NCBI GenBank assembly: GCA_903902965.1
Contig: CAIUXE010000016.1
Coordinates: forward strand, 1-48,061
Reading direction: 5' to 3'
DNA: 48,061 nt
Source: an uncultured Actinomycetes bacterium
Lineage (GTDB): Bacteria; Actinomycetota; Actinomycetes; Nanopelagicales; Nanopelagicaceae
Part shown: one piece after another, positions 20,436 to 29,500 of the stretch
Layout of the letters: each line of letters opens with the position of its first letter
Numbering within the stretch: position 1 is the stretch's first letter
Program-made: the position numbers and the translations under genes
The notes under the pieces: generated by a model
What the model was told of the DNA's origin: nothing
Database searches by the model: none
What the model saw: the letters and a program-made list of their open reading frames with translations, nothing else

Positions 20436-23400
20436 CTACACCAGACAAGCAGGGCCTAATAGTGCTTTTAAATCAGCACTCAAACTCGGAGAAACGCTCA
20501 CCCGTAAGCCGTCATCGATCTTCATGACAGTACTACTCGTTGGGCTATCTAGCCTGAGATGGACTTCAGTCGCCCCCGGATGAGAACGTAAAACTTCTTT
20601 CATGCGATCGATAATTGGCGGAGTGCATCTTGCGAATGGGAGCGAAACAATCAGCGGACCTCGACGTTCTTGCGATAAATCTGGAAGGGACAAATCCAGG
20701 GCCATGATTCGAGGTGTGTCTTCACGCCGATCCACCCTGCCCCGAACAACGACAACGACATCTTCCGAAAGTGCAGTTGCATGTTGAGAATAAGTGCTTG
20801 AAAAAAACATCACATCAATAGCACCAGCTAAATCCTCGATGGTAACGATTGCCCAAGATGCTCCAGCTTTAGTAACTTTTCGTTGAATTGCAGTTACCAA
20901 TCCACCGATTGTCACGATGTCGTCATGACCAACTTCATCACCTGAAATTTCACTGATAGGACGATCGACTAGTGCCGCTAATGTGGATTCAATTCCTAGC
21001 AACGGATGGTCAGAAACATAAAGTCCGAGCATCTCTCGCTCATGTGCAAGAAGAGTTGATTTATCCCACTCTTCAATCGGATACTTCAATTCCAATCCAG
21101 TAACTTCATCACCTGTGGTTGAGCCAAATAAGTCGTACTGACCAAGAGCTTCTGCGCGCTTTGCTTCAATGACGCTATCCAGCGCTTCTAAGTAGATTGC
21201 CATTAAGCCACGACGAGTATGGCCAAGAGAGTCAAATGCTCCGGCCTTAATTAGAGATTCGATAGTTTTTTTATTGCAAACATTTCCATCCACTTTAGCT
21301 AAGAAATCATCAAAGGAAGTGAACTTGCCTTTTTTAATGCGTGTAGCCGCAATAGATGCAACCACTCCTTCGCCCACATTTCTAACTGCTGCTAATCCAA
21401 ATCGGATATCTACTCCACGAGGTGTGTAGTCAGCATCAGATTCATTTACATCTGGAGCTAATACTTTGATTCCCATGCGTCGTGATTCATTTAAGTAAAG
21501 GGCGCTCTTGTCTTTGTCGTCTCCAACACTTGTCAGGAGAGCCGCCATGTACTCTGCAGGATAATTAGCTTTCAGATATCCAGTCCAATAAGAAACCATT
21601 CCATATCCAGCGCTATGTGCACGGTTAAATGCATAGTCAGAGAATGGAACCAAAATCTCCCAAAGCATTTCAATTGATTGATCTGAGTAACCACGTTCAC
21701 GCATTCCAGCTTGAAATGGGATGTACTCCTTATCAAGAATCTCTTTCTTTTTCTTTCCCATAGCTCTGCGCAGAAGATCTGCGCCACCGAGTGAGAATCC
21801 AGCTAATTTTTGCGCGATCGCCATAACCTGTTCTTGGTAAACGATTAACCCGTAAGTATCCCCCAGAATTTCCTGTAGCGGTTCGGCAAGCTCACGGTGA
21901 ATTGGCAATACTGGTTTTCTTTTATTTTTTCGATCTGCATAATCATTGTGAGCGTTAGCACCCATTGGTCCAGGTCGATATAACGCGATAACAGCCGAGA
22001 TATCTTCAAACGAATCTGGCGCAAGTGAGCGAAGTAAAGATCTCATTGGTCCACCATCGAGTTGGAATACTCCAAGAGTCTCACCACGAGCTAGAAGTTC
22101 AAAAGTTTTCTTATTATCCAAAGGTAATTCTTCTAATTTGAAAACTTCATCCCTGTTCAACTTAATATTTCGCAGGCAATCATCCAAAACCGTTAAGTTT
22201 CTTAATCCAAGGAAATCCATTTTGAGTAAACCAAGTGCTTCGCAGGCTCCCATATCAAATTGAGTGATAATGGATCCGTCAGCTTCACGTCTTTGAATTG
22301 GAATTACATCAAGTAGTGGCTCTTTACTTAAAATTACTCCGGCTGCGTGAACTCCCCACTGCCGCTTTAAGCCTTCAAGCCCCTTTGCGGTATCTATCAC
22401 GCGTTTTATGTCTGGATCTGCATCATACAAAGCACGTACTTCGCCAGCTTCTACATACCTATCATCATCTGGATTGAAAACTCCAGCAAGAGAAATCTCT
22501 TTGCCCATGACCGCCGGAGGAAGTGCTTTAGTTACGCGTTCTCCGATTGCGTACGGATACCCTAAAACTCTCGTTGCATCTTTAATAGATTGTTTAGCCT
22601 TAATAGTTCCGTAAGTAATAATTTGAGCAACTCGTTCTTCTCCGTACTTTTCGGTTGCGTACCTAATCATTTCGCTACGGTGGCGCTCATCAAAATCTAA
22701 ATCAATATCTGGCATTGAAATACGCTCTGGATTTAAGAAACGCTCAAAAAGTAAGCCATGTTTAATTGGATCAAGACCAGTTATCTCAAGCGCGTAAGCC
22801 ACCACAGAGCCGGCTGCCGAACCGCGGCCCGGACCGACGCGAATTCCCCGTTCATGTGCATGTCGGACTAAATCTGCGACAACTAAAAAGTAGCCCGGGA
22901 ATCCCATTTGGCACATGACCGAAACTTCAAACTCAGCTCTAGCTCTATGTTCTTCTGGCACTCCACCTGGAAAGCGAATTAATAAACCGCGCGCCACTTC
23001 TTTAGCTAACCAAGATTCTTCAGTTTCCCCTTTTGGTACTGGGAACTGAGGTAAGAGATTTTCACCTTCGCGGAAAGTTATTTCACATCGCTCGGCGATT
23101 AGTAAAGTATTGTCACAAGACTCAGGAATCTCTTTAAACAATTCACGCATCTGCGCTGCTGATTTTAGATAGAACTCTCCGTTTTCAAATTTAAATCTCT
23201 TGGGATCCGCCAATGTCGAACCTGACTGAACACATAATAATGCTTCATGCGCAACGCTATCTTTTTCATAGGTGTAGTGCAGATCATTAGTAGCCAGTAA
23301 TGGTAATTTCAAATCTTTGGATAATTTTATTAAATCTTCACGAACCCGGTTTTCGATTGAAATTCCATGATCCATCAATTCAAGGAAATAATTCTCTTTT

Positions 23401-23981
23401 CCAAAAATATCTTGATAGTCAGCAGCCGCACGTTTCGCCTCAGCGTAGGCACCCATTCTTAAGCGCGTTTGAATTTCACCACCAGGACAACCAGTAGTTG
23501 CTATCAACCCTGTTGAATATTGGGAAAGTAATTCACGATCCATTCGCGGTTTGTAGTAATAGCCTTCAAGGGATGCCAATGAAGATAATCTGAACAAATT
23601 ATGTAGTCCAACATTGTTTTCAGCCAAAATTGTCATATGGGTATAAGCGCCACCGCCAGATACATCGTCTTCGCCGCCTTCGGCCCACTTAACACGTTTG
23701 CGTTCGTGACGTGATCCCGGTGCAACGTAAGCCTCTATGCCGATGATTGGTTTTACTCCGGCATTTTGTGCTTCTTTGTAAAATTCATAAGCGCCAAACA
23801 AATTTCCATGGTCAGTGATGGCAATCGCAGGCGCCCCAGAAGCGGCTACCTCTTTAACTAACTCTTTTACACGCGCAGCGCCATCAAGCATTGAGTACTC
23901 ACTATGCACATGTAAATGCACAAATTGTTTTGATGGGTCTACCAATTCAGAGTTTTCAGACTGCTTTGCTGGAGTGCTCAC
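20436..23981 (-). CDS. dnaE: DNA polymerase III alpha subunit
   Basis: Replicative polymerase subunit, 1181 residues. The N-terminal PHP domain starts at FVHLHVHSEYSMLDGA near residue 24 and retains the histidines needed for metal-dependent proofreading in actinobacterial DnaE1. The polymerase active site has Asp425 and Asp427 in MPDIDLDFDERHR. GRGSAAGSVVAYAL, YRPGPMGANAHNDY, YQEQVMAIAQKLAGFSLGGA and AFNRAHSAGYG are further hallmarks. A helix-hairpin-helix region (IESLIKAGAFDSLG) and an OB-fold (VTIGGLVTAIQRKVTKAGAS) lie towards the C-terminus. Starts at GTG 23981, 11 bp after rluD, without a clear Shine-Dalgarno sequence. Confidence 0.97.
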   Translation of the reverse strand: MSTPAKQSENSELVDPSKQFVHLHVHSEYSMLDGAARVKELVKEVAASGAPAIAITDHGNLFGAYEFYKEAQNAGVKPIIGIEAYVAPGSRHERKRVKWAEGGEDDVSGGGAYTHMTILAENNVGLHNLFRLSSLASLEGYYYKPRMDRELLSQYSTGLIATTGCPGGEIQTRLRMGAYAEAKRAAADYQDIFGKENYFLELMDHGISIENRVREDLIKLSKDLKLPLLATNDLHYTYEKDSVAHEALLCVQSGSTLADPKRFKFENGEFYLKSAAQMRELFKEIPESCDNTLLIAERCEITFREGENLLPQFPVPKGETEESWLAKEVARGLLIRFPGGVPEEHRARAEFEVSVMCQMGFPGYFLVVADLVRHAHERGIRVGPGRGSAAGSVVAYALEITGLDPIKHGLLFERFLNPERISMPDIDLDFDERHRSEMIRYATEKYGEERVAQIITYGTIKAKQSIKDATRVLGYPYAIGERVTKALPPAVMGKEISLAGVFNPDDDRYVEAGEVRALYDADPDIKRVIDTAKGLEGLKRQWGVHAAGVILSKEPLLDVIPIQRREADGSIITQFDMGACEALGLLKMDFLGLRNLTVLDDCLRNIKLNRDEVFKLEELPLDNKKTFELLARGETLGVFQLDGGPMRSLLRSLAPDSFEDISAVIALYRPGPMGANAHNDYADRKNKRKPVLPIHRELAEPLQEILGDTYGLIVYQEQVMAIAQKLAGFSLGGADLLRRAMGKKKKEILDKEYIPFQAGMRERGYSDQSIEMLWEILVPFSDYAFNRAHSAGYGMVSYWTGYLKANYPAEYMAALLTSVGDDKDKSALYLNESRRMGIKVLAPDVNESDADYTPRGVDIRFGLAAVRNVGEGVVASIAATRIKKGKFTSFDDFLAKVDGNVCNKKTIESLIKAGAFDSLGHTRRGLMAIYLEALDSVIEAKRAEALGQYDLFGSTTGDEVTGLELKYPIEEWDKSTLLAHEREMLGLYVSDHPLLGIESTLAALVDRPISEISGDEVGHDDIVTIGGLVTAIQRKVTKAGASWAIVTIEDLAGAIDVMFFSSTYSQHATALSEDVVVVVRGRVDRREDTPRIMALDLSLPDLSQERRGPLIVSLPFARCTPPIIDRMKEVLRSHPGATEVHLRLDSPTSSTVMKIDDGLRVSVSPSLSADLKALLGPACLV

Positions 23982-23992
23982 GACGGTTGAGA

Positions 23993-24943
23993 TTATCGCT
24001 TTGGCGTCCCGGCAACCCGCAAAAGCCCAAGAGCGGCTTCCAAGTCGTCCGGATATTTAGAGGTAAATGTGACTGACTCCCCGCTTGCCGGGTGAGTGAA
24101 ATTCAATCGAACCGCGTGCAGCCACTGCCTGGTTAATCCCAGTCTGCTCGCCAGAGTCGGATCCGCCCCGTACATGAGATCTCCGACCAATGGATGTCGC
24201 AAAGCTGCGAAGTGGACTCTAATTTGGTGAGTGCGACCAGTTTCTAATTCAATCTCAACAAGTGTCGCCCCGGGGAAACCTTCAACAGTTTCATAGTGAG
24301 TGATGCTGGGTTTTCCATCTGCCACAACTGCAAATTTAAACTCTTCACGAGGGTGTCGATTTATAGGTGCATCAATTGTGCCTCGCGTTGGATCGGGATG
24401 ACCTTGCACAACTGCGTGATAAATTTTTGAAACTTCGCGGGCACGAAATTGTTCTTTAAGACTTGAATAAGCGTTCTCAGATTTTGCGACAACCATTAAG
24501 CCTGTAGTACCAACATCTAATCTATGAACTATTCCTTGTCTTTCAGCTGGTCCTGAAGTTGAAAGCGCTACTCCTCTACTGGCTAATACTCCGACAATTG
24601 TTGGGCCTGTCCATCCCACACTTGGGTGTGCGGCAACGCCAATTGGCTTGTCGATAATAAGCAGATCGCTATCTTCGTAAATAATTTCAAGGTCAGGAAC
24701 ATCGGTGGCAACTATTTCGAGAGGTACGCGAACGACAGTGCTGATGACTACTTCAATTAAATCTCCAGCACTTACACGATGAGATTTATTTACTTCTCGA
24801 CCATTGACACTTATGGCTCCGTTTTCAGCCATTTCTGCAACTGCCGTCCGTGAAAATCCCAACATTCGCGCAAGGGCACTATCTAAACGTTCACCATCAA
24901 CACCTTCAGGCGCAGTGACGCTTCTTACTTCAGTTTCACTCAT
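23993..24943 (-). CDS. rluD: RluD-family 23S rRNA pseudouridine synthase
   Basis: Isomerises uridines in large-subunit rRNA; the family usually targets helix 69. 316 residues from ATG 24943. An S4 RNA-binding domain spans about 17-75 (GERLDSALARMLGFSRTAVA), followed by the RluA-type catalytic domain with Asp143 in HRLDVGTTGLMVVAKS. RTHQIRVHFAALRHPLVGD is the conserved C-terminal motif. The start overlaps the lspA stop by 8 bp with GAAG just before it; a TTG two codons earlier is less likely. The exact target uridines cannot be deduced. Confidence 0.93.
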   Translation of the reverse strand: MSETEVRSVTAPEGVDGERLDSALARMLGFSRTAVAEMAENGAISVNGREVNKSHRVSAGDLIEVVISTVVRVPLEIVATDVPDLEIIYEDSDLLIIDKPIGVAAHPSVGWTGPTIVGVLASRGVALSTSGPAERQGIVHRLDVGTTGLMVVAKSENAYSSLKEQFRAREVSKIYHAVVQGHPDPTRGTIDAPINRHPREEFKFAVVADGKPSITHYETVEGFPGATLVEIELETGRTHQIRVHFAALRHPLVGDLMYGADPTLASRLGLTRQWLHAVRLNFTHPASGESVTFTSKYPDDLEAALGLLRVAGTPKR

Positions 24944-25424
24944 CTTCAACTACGACCGTTCGAATTGGAATATCGCGCCATGACAGGAAAATCATGAAAG
25001 CTACTGAGGTCACTATAAATGAATCTGCAACATTGAATAACGGCCAATTGGGCAATCTGATCCAATCAACAACTTCTCCTTGCATAAATCCCGGGGCTCT
25101 AAATAAACGATCTGCCAAATTTCCACAAATCCCACCTGTTAGTGAGCCAAAACCAAGTGCCCAGAGTGGATGGGAAATTTTTGGCACGTACCAAATAATT
25201 GCGACCAACGCTCCTATTGCTAGCAACGTTAAAAATATTGTCAGGCCAGTAAATGAACTAAATGCCGCTCCAGGATTTCGGGCAAATTCAAGTCGTAAGA
25301 AATTTCCTAGAATCGAGCGAGAGTTTTTTCCTTCAAGGGAGTGAGTTGCCCAAAACTTAGTTAACAAATCTAAGATAAAAATAAATAGGGCAGTTCCACC
25401 AACGATTTTTATCTTAGTGTTGAT
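24936..25424 (-). CDS. lspA: Lipoprotein signal peptidase II with an apparent ATC start
   Basis: Aspartyl membrane protease that removes prolipoprotein signal peptides after Lgt action. The body is unmistakable: RNPGAAFSSF, GNLADRLF with one catalytic Asp and LFNVADSFIV with the other. The only ATG/GTG/TTG start is TTG 25367, which begins inside the conserved D-x-x-TK motif and deletes the first membrane helix. The same frame stays open upstream and encodes that helix (GGTALFIFILDLLTKFWA), back to ATC at 25424, which shares its A with the TAA of the dksA-like gene (TAATC). AGAGGAAAG precedes it. From ATC the protein is 162 residues, normal for LspA, with catalytic Asp105 and Asp134. Either a rare ATC initiation codon or a base error at an original ATG. 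Confidence 0.9.
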   Translation of the reverse strand: MNTKIKIVGGTALFIFILDLLTKFWATHSLEGKNSRSILGNFLRLEFARNPGAAFSSFTGLTIFLTLLAIGALVAIIWYVPKISHPLWALGFGSLTGGICGNLADRLFRAPGFMQGEVVDWIRLPNWPLFNVADSFIVTSVAFMIFLSWRDIPIRTVVVEDE

Positions 25425-26272
25425 TAACGTCTTTCCTCTTTTTGCTTACAGATCATGCAAAGGGTGGCACGAGGGAATACTTGCAATCGCGCTTTGCCAA
25501 TTGCATTTCCACAATCTTCACACTTGCCATATGACCCAGCAGTTATTCGATCAAGTGCGTGTTCTGTTTGCATGACCATATCTCTTGCGTTGTATACAAG
25601 TGATATTTCATGTTCACGTTCAAAAGTTTTTGCACCTGCATCTGCTTGGTCATCCCCAGCACCATCTCCGGAATCTTGTAGTAAATCTTCTGCTTGTGCT
25701 TCAGCAAGTACGAGTTCGGCACGCAAGCGGACTAATTCTTTTGATAATTCAACTTTCATCTCTTTCAATTCGGAATTACTCCAAGGTGCTTCAGTTGCTG
25801 CCGCAACAAGCGGGGTAGGAATATCGCGCAAAGGTTTCAACGTCCCGGCTTTAGTTGTTCGCTTCTCAATTTTTGCAGGAGGTGGAAGCGTCAATCTTCT
25901 TTGGAATCCATCAGCGGCGGCCGTTGCTGCAGCATTTTTAGGTAAATTCTTAGGTGGCTCAACTACTGCAGGAACCGGATTATCTTTTTTAGGAAATGGT
26001 TTACCAGGAGCTTTTACTGCTGCCGCTTTTTTGGCTGGTGCAGGCGCTGCTTTTTTCACTGGCTTAGTTGGTTTCGCTGGGGCCTTTTTCACTGGTTTGA
26101 TTGGGGCCTTTTTTACAGCTTTTTTCACTGGTTTAGCCGCCGCTTTTTTGGCTGGAGCCTTTTTCACTGGTTTGGCTGGGGCCTTTTTCACTGGTTTGGC
26201 GGAGACCTTTTTTACAGCTTTTTTGGCTGATTTGGCTGATTTGGCTGGTTTGCTCTGCTTATTTGTGCCCAT
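25424..26272 (-). CDS. DksA/TraR-type zinc-finger protein with Lys/Ala/Pro-rich N-terminus
   Basis: 282 residues from ATG 26272; a TTG start at 26365 would add 31 unlikely residues. Residues 5-96 are almost only Lys, Ala, Pro and Val, with about five copies of KPVKKA, like histone H1 or mycobacterial DNA-binding tails. The C-terminal third holds a coiled helical segment (SELKEMKVELSKELVRLRAE) and a C4 zinc finger with Cys251, 254, 272 and 275 (CEDCGNAIG...CMICKQ) of the DksA/TraR class. Related proteins bind RNA polymerase through the secondary channel. The basic tail suggests additional DNA or RNA contact, which is inference. Upstream of lspA, as usual in Actinobacteria. Confidence 0.88.
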   Translation of the reverse strand: MGTNKQSKPAKSAKSAKKAVKKVSAKPVKKAPAKPVKKAPAKKAAAKPVKKAVKKAPIKPVKKAPAKPTKPVKKAAPAPAKKAAAVKAPGKPFPKKDNPVPAVVEPPKNLPKNAAATAAADGFQRRLTLPPPAKIEKRTTKAGTLKPLRDIPTPLVAAATEAPWSNSELKEMKVELSKELVRLRAELVLAEAQAEDLLQDSGDGAGDDQADAGAKTFEREHEISLVYNARDMVMQTEHALDRITAGSYGKCEDCGNAIGKARLQVFPRATLCMICKQKEERR

Positions 26273-26286
26273 GGCGGCACAGGCTA
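26273..26286 (-). promoter_or_regulatory. Candidate leaderless promoter (-10) of the dksA-like gene
   Basis: Minus-strand TAGCCT (26286-26281) followed by eight bases and ATG 26272. It fits the TAnnnT -10 of leaderless actinobacterial transcripts, and no Shine-Dalgarno sequence precedes this ATG. No good -35 is recognised. Confidence 0.3.
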
Positions 26287-26373
26287 GTCCTGTCTGGGCT
26301 ATTGAGCCATTACCAGCGGTTCGACTCGCTAGACTCCCCCCGATGCTGGCACTCACTAGCGTCAAACGTGTTG

Positions 26374-26582
26374 ATTAGGGCCATCACCCTGGGAACGTTC
26401 GGAAGATTTATCAGTAAATGGTGCAGCAGGTCAGCATCCTTTCTGATGAGGTAGAACCGGTTGAGTTAAGTGGTTTTCTGACCTGCGCGAGTGGGTTAGC
26501 GAACAAGGTGGGTGGTACCGCGCATCGCGAAAGTGAGCGTCCCTCCAGATAGATCGTGATTTAACTATCTTGGAGCTAGGAG
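26374..26582 (+). promoter_or_regulatory. ileS T-box riboswitch, translational type
   Basis: The 311 bp between the divergent dksA-like and ileS genes is mostly this leader. The conserved T-box sequence GGTGGTACCGCG lies at 26511-26522; its TGGT would pair with the 3' end (ACCA) of uncharged tRNA-Ile. A 9-bp perfect helix GCAGGTCAG / CTGACCTGC (26426-26434 / 26478-26486) and an ATTTA/TAAAT hairpin (26406-26419) give the upstream stems. CCCTCC (26540-26545) can pair with the GGAG/AGGAG ribosome-binding stretch just before ileS. No T-run terminator is present, so tRNA binding should free the ribosome site rather than prevent termination. Candidate AUC specifiers are 26410-26412 (followed by A) and 26436-26438; I cannot decide between them. 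Confidence 0.88.
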
Positions 26583-26586
26583 CTTG

Positions 26587-29500
26587 ATGAACGCGGAAAA
26601 AGGTAGATCTTCAGAGGGATCTGATTGCACGAGTTACACAGCACTGTCTGCTCAGATCGATTTACCATCAATGGAACATCAAATCCTCGATTTTTGGCGT
26701 ACCGGCAAAATTTTTGCCAAAAGCACCGCCGCTCGCGATATCCCCGGCGCTCGGGAATGGACTTTTTATGAAGGTCCTCCAACTGCAAATGGTTTACCTG
26801 GAACCCATCACATCGAAGCCCGCGTATTTAAAGATCTCTTCCCTCGTTTTCACACCATGAAAGGTGCATTTGTTCCGCGCTTTGCTGGTTGGGATTGTCA
26901 TGGATTGCCAGTCGAGCTCGCCGTTGAAAAAGAATTAGGTTTTACCGGGAAATCAGATATCGAAAAATTTGGTGTTGCCGAATTCAATGATAAATGTCGC
27001 ACATCGGTGCAACGTCACGTTGGATCTTTTGTTGAAATGACAGAACGCATGGGCTTTTGGGTTGATTTTGAAAAAGCTTATTGGACCATGTCACCCGAAT
27101 ATATAGACAGTGTTTGGTGGTCAATCAGCGAGATTTGGAAAAAAGGACTTTTAGTACAGGACCATCGCGTAGCTCCGTATTGCCCAAGGTGTGGCACCGG
27201 ATTATCCGACCATGAACTTGCACAAGGTTATGAAAACATCACAGACCCTTCTGTATTTGTTGCTTTCCCGATTACTTCCGGTCACTTAGCAGAGATTGAT
27301 GCCAAATTACTTGTCTGGACTACAACACCGTGGACCTTGGTTTCAAATACCGCAATCGCAGTCCATCCAGAAGTTAAATACCTAGTTGCAAAAACTGAAG
27401 AAAATGAAATTTATGTGGTGGCTGAGCCATTAGCTAAAATTCTTGGTGAGAATTTTCAAGTTATTGAAGAGATAACCGGAAAAGATTTAGAACATACGAA
27501 ATACCAGAGACCTTTCGACTTTGTTGAGATTCCAGACGCTCATTTTGTAGTTCTGGCCGATTATGTAACAACCGAAGATGGAACTGGCTTAGTCCATCAA
27601 TCCCCCGCATTTGGTGCCGACGACTTGATAGTTTGCCGGAAATATAATTTGCCGGTCGTAAATCCAATTGCCGGAGATGGAAAATTCCTAAGCGATATTC
27701 CAATTGTTGGCGGAATGTTTTTCAAAGATAGTGACAAAGTATTGGTCAAAGAGTTGAAAAAACTTGGAGTTCTCTACAAGCAACTTCAATATCAACACTC
27801 ATACCCACATTGCTGGCGCTGCCACACTCCATTGATGTACTACGCACAACCATCTTGGTACATCCGAACTACCGCAATCAAAGATGCATTGATGCGTGAA
27901 AACGCAAATACTGATTGGCATCCTGAAACCATCAAAAGTGGAAGATATGGCGATTGGCTAGAAAACAATATCGACTGGGCTTTATCTCGAAACCGTTATT
28001 GGGGCACTCCATTACCAATCTGGAGATGCGAAGAAGGCCACCTTGAATGTATTGGTTCTCGAAAAGAATTAAGTGCGCGAACTGGTAATGATTTAGATGA
28101 ATTAGACCCACACCGTCCTTTTGTTGATGATATTTATTTTGATTGCAAGCAGTGCGGTGGACAGATGAAACGCGTGCCTGAGGTCATCGACTGTTGGTAC
28201 GACTCAGGAGCAATGCCTTTTGCTCAATTAGGCTATCCGCACAAAGCTGGCTCTATAGAGGAGTTTGAAAAAACTTATCCCGCTGATTTCATCTGTGAAG
28301 CAATCGACCAGACTCGAGGTTGGTTCTACACAATGATGACCATAGGAACATTAGTTTTTGATAAATCCTCATACAAAACCGTGCTCTGTCTTGGACATAT
28401 TTTGGATAAAGATGGACGCAAGATGAGCAAGCATCTTGGAAACGTTTTAGAGCCAATGCCTTTGATGGATAAACATGGGGCTGACGCAGTGCGTTGGTAC
28501 ATGTTGGCCGCTGGCTCACCTTGGGCATCTCGACGCGTCGGTCATGATGCAATTTCCGACGTAGTCCGTAAAACTTTATTAACTTACTGGAATACCGTTT
28601 CTTTCCTAACTCTTTACGGAAAAGCCGCTGACTTCAAACCAACAGGATTGTTGAATTCTGAAAATACCCTTGATCGATGGATAATTTCACAACTCAATCG
28701 CACAATCGAGGAGTGCGATCGTTCCTTCACTGATTTTGATTCACAGAGCGCAGGTCGCGCTTTGGCAACATTTATTGATGAGTTATCAAATTGGTATGTC
28801 AGACGCTCTCGCCGCAGATTTTGGGATGGCGATGCTCAGGCATTGGAAACTTTGCACCATTGCATTAAATCTCTAACTTTAATTATGGCCCCAATGGTCC
28901 CATTCATCACTGAAAAAGTTTGGCAAGATGTTATTAAGGTCGTGCAGCCAGATGCAGTTGAGTCCGTTCACTTAGCTGATTGGCCGATTTTTAATGCAGA
29001 TGCAGTTGATCTTGCACTTGGAGATGCCGTTGCTGCAACTCGCAGATTAGTTGAGCTGGGTAGAGCCGCACGTGCTGAGTCTGGAGTAAAAATTCGTCAA
29101 CCTCTAGGACGTGCTCTCATCTCCGGCTTTGCCAGATTAAGTCACGAACTACAAAGTGAGATTGCCGATGAATTAAATGTCCATCGAATTGAAGATCTCT
29201 CAAGTGCAGACGGCGAACTTGTTGATTACTCGATTAAAGCAAATTTCCGAACACTCGGCACTAAATATGGTGCGAATGTGCAAGAGATTGCAACAGCTTT
29301 ATCGAAACTTAACGCCGCTGACGTTGTTGGCAAAGTGCGAAGTGGTCAAGCAGAAATTATTGGCGGAAATAATTCAAATTTCGAAGTAAATGAAGAGGAT
29401 CTAATCATTACTGAAACTCCACGCAGCGGATGGGCGGTTGCCTCTCATGATGGTGAAAGCGTTGCTCTTGATTTAACAATTACACCTGAGTTGGCGCGCG

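Noticed and set aside
26273-26365. DksA-like protein starting at TTG 26365
   Set aside because: The extra 31 residues are not Lys-rich, have no ribosome site, and ATG 26272 with a nearby -10 is better.
25455-26378. 307-codon plus-strand open frame opposite the dksA-like gene
   Set aside because: It is the mirror of the Lys/Ala/Pro repeat (its product is Phe/Ala/Gly repeats) and matches no family; the zinc-finger frame on minus is clearly the coding one.
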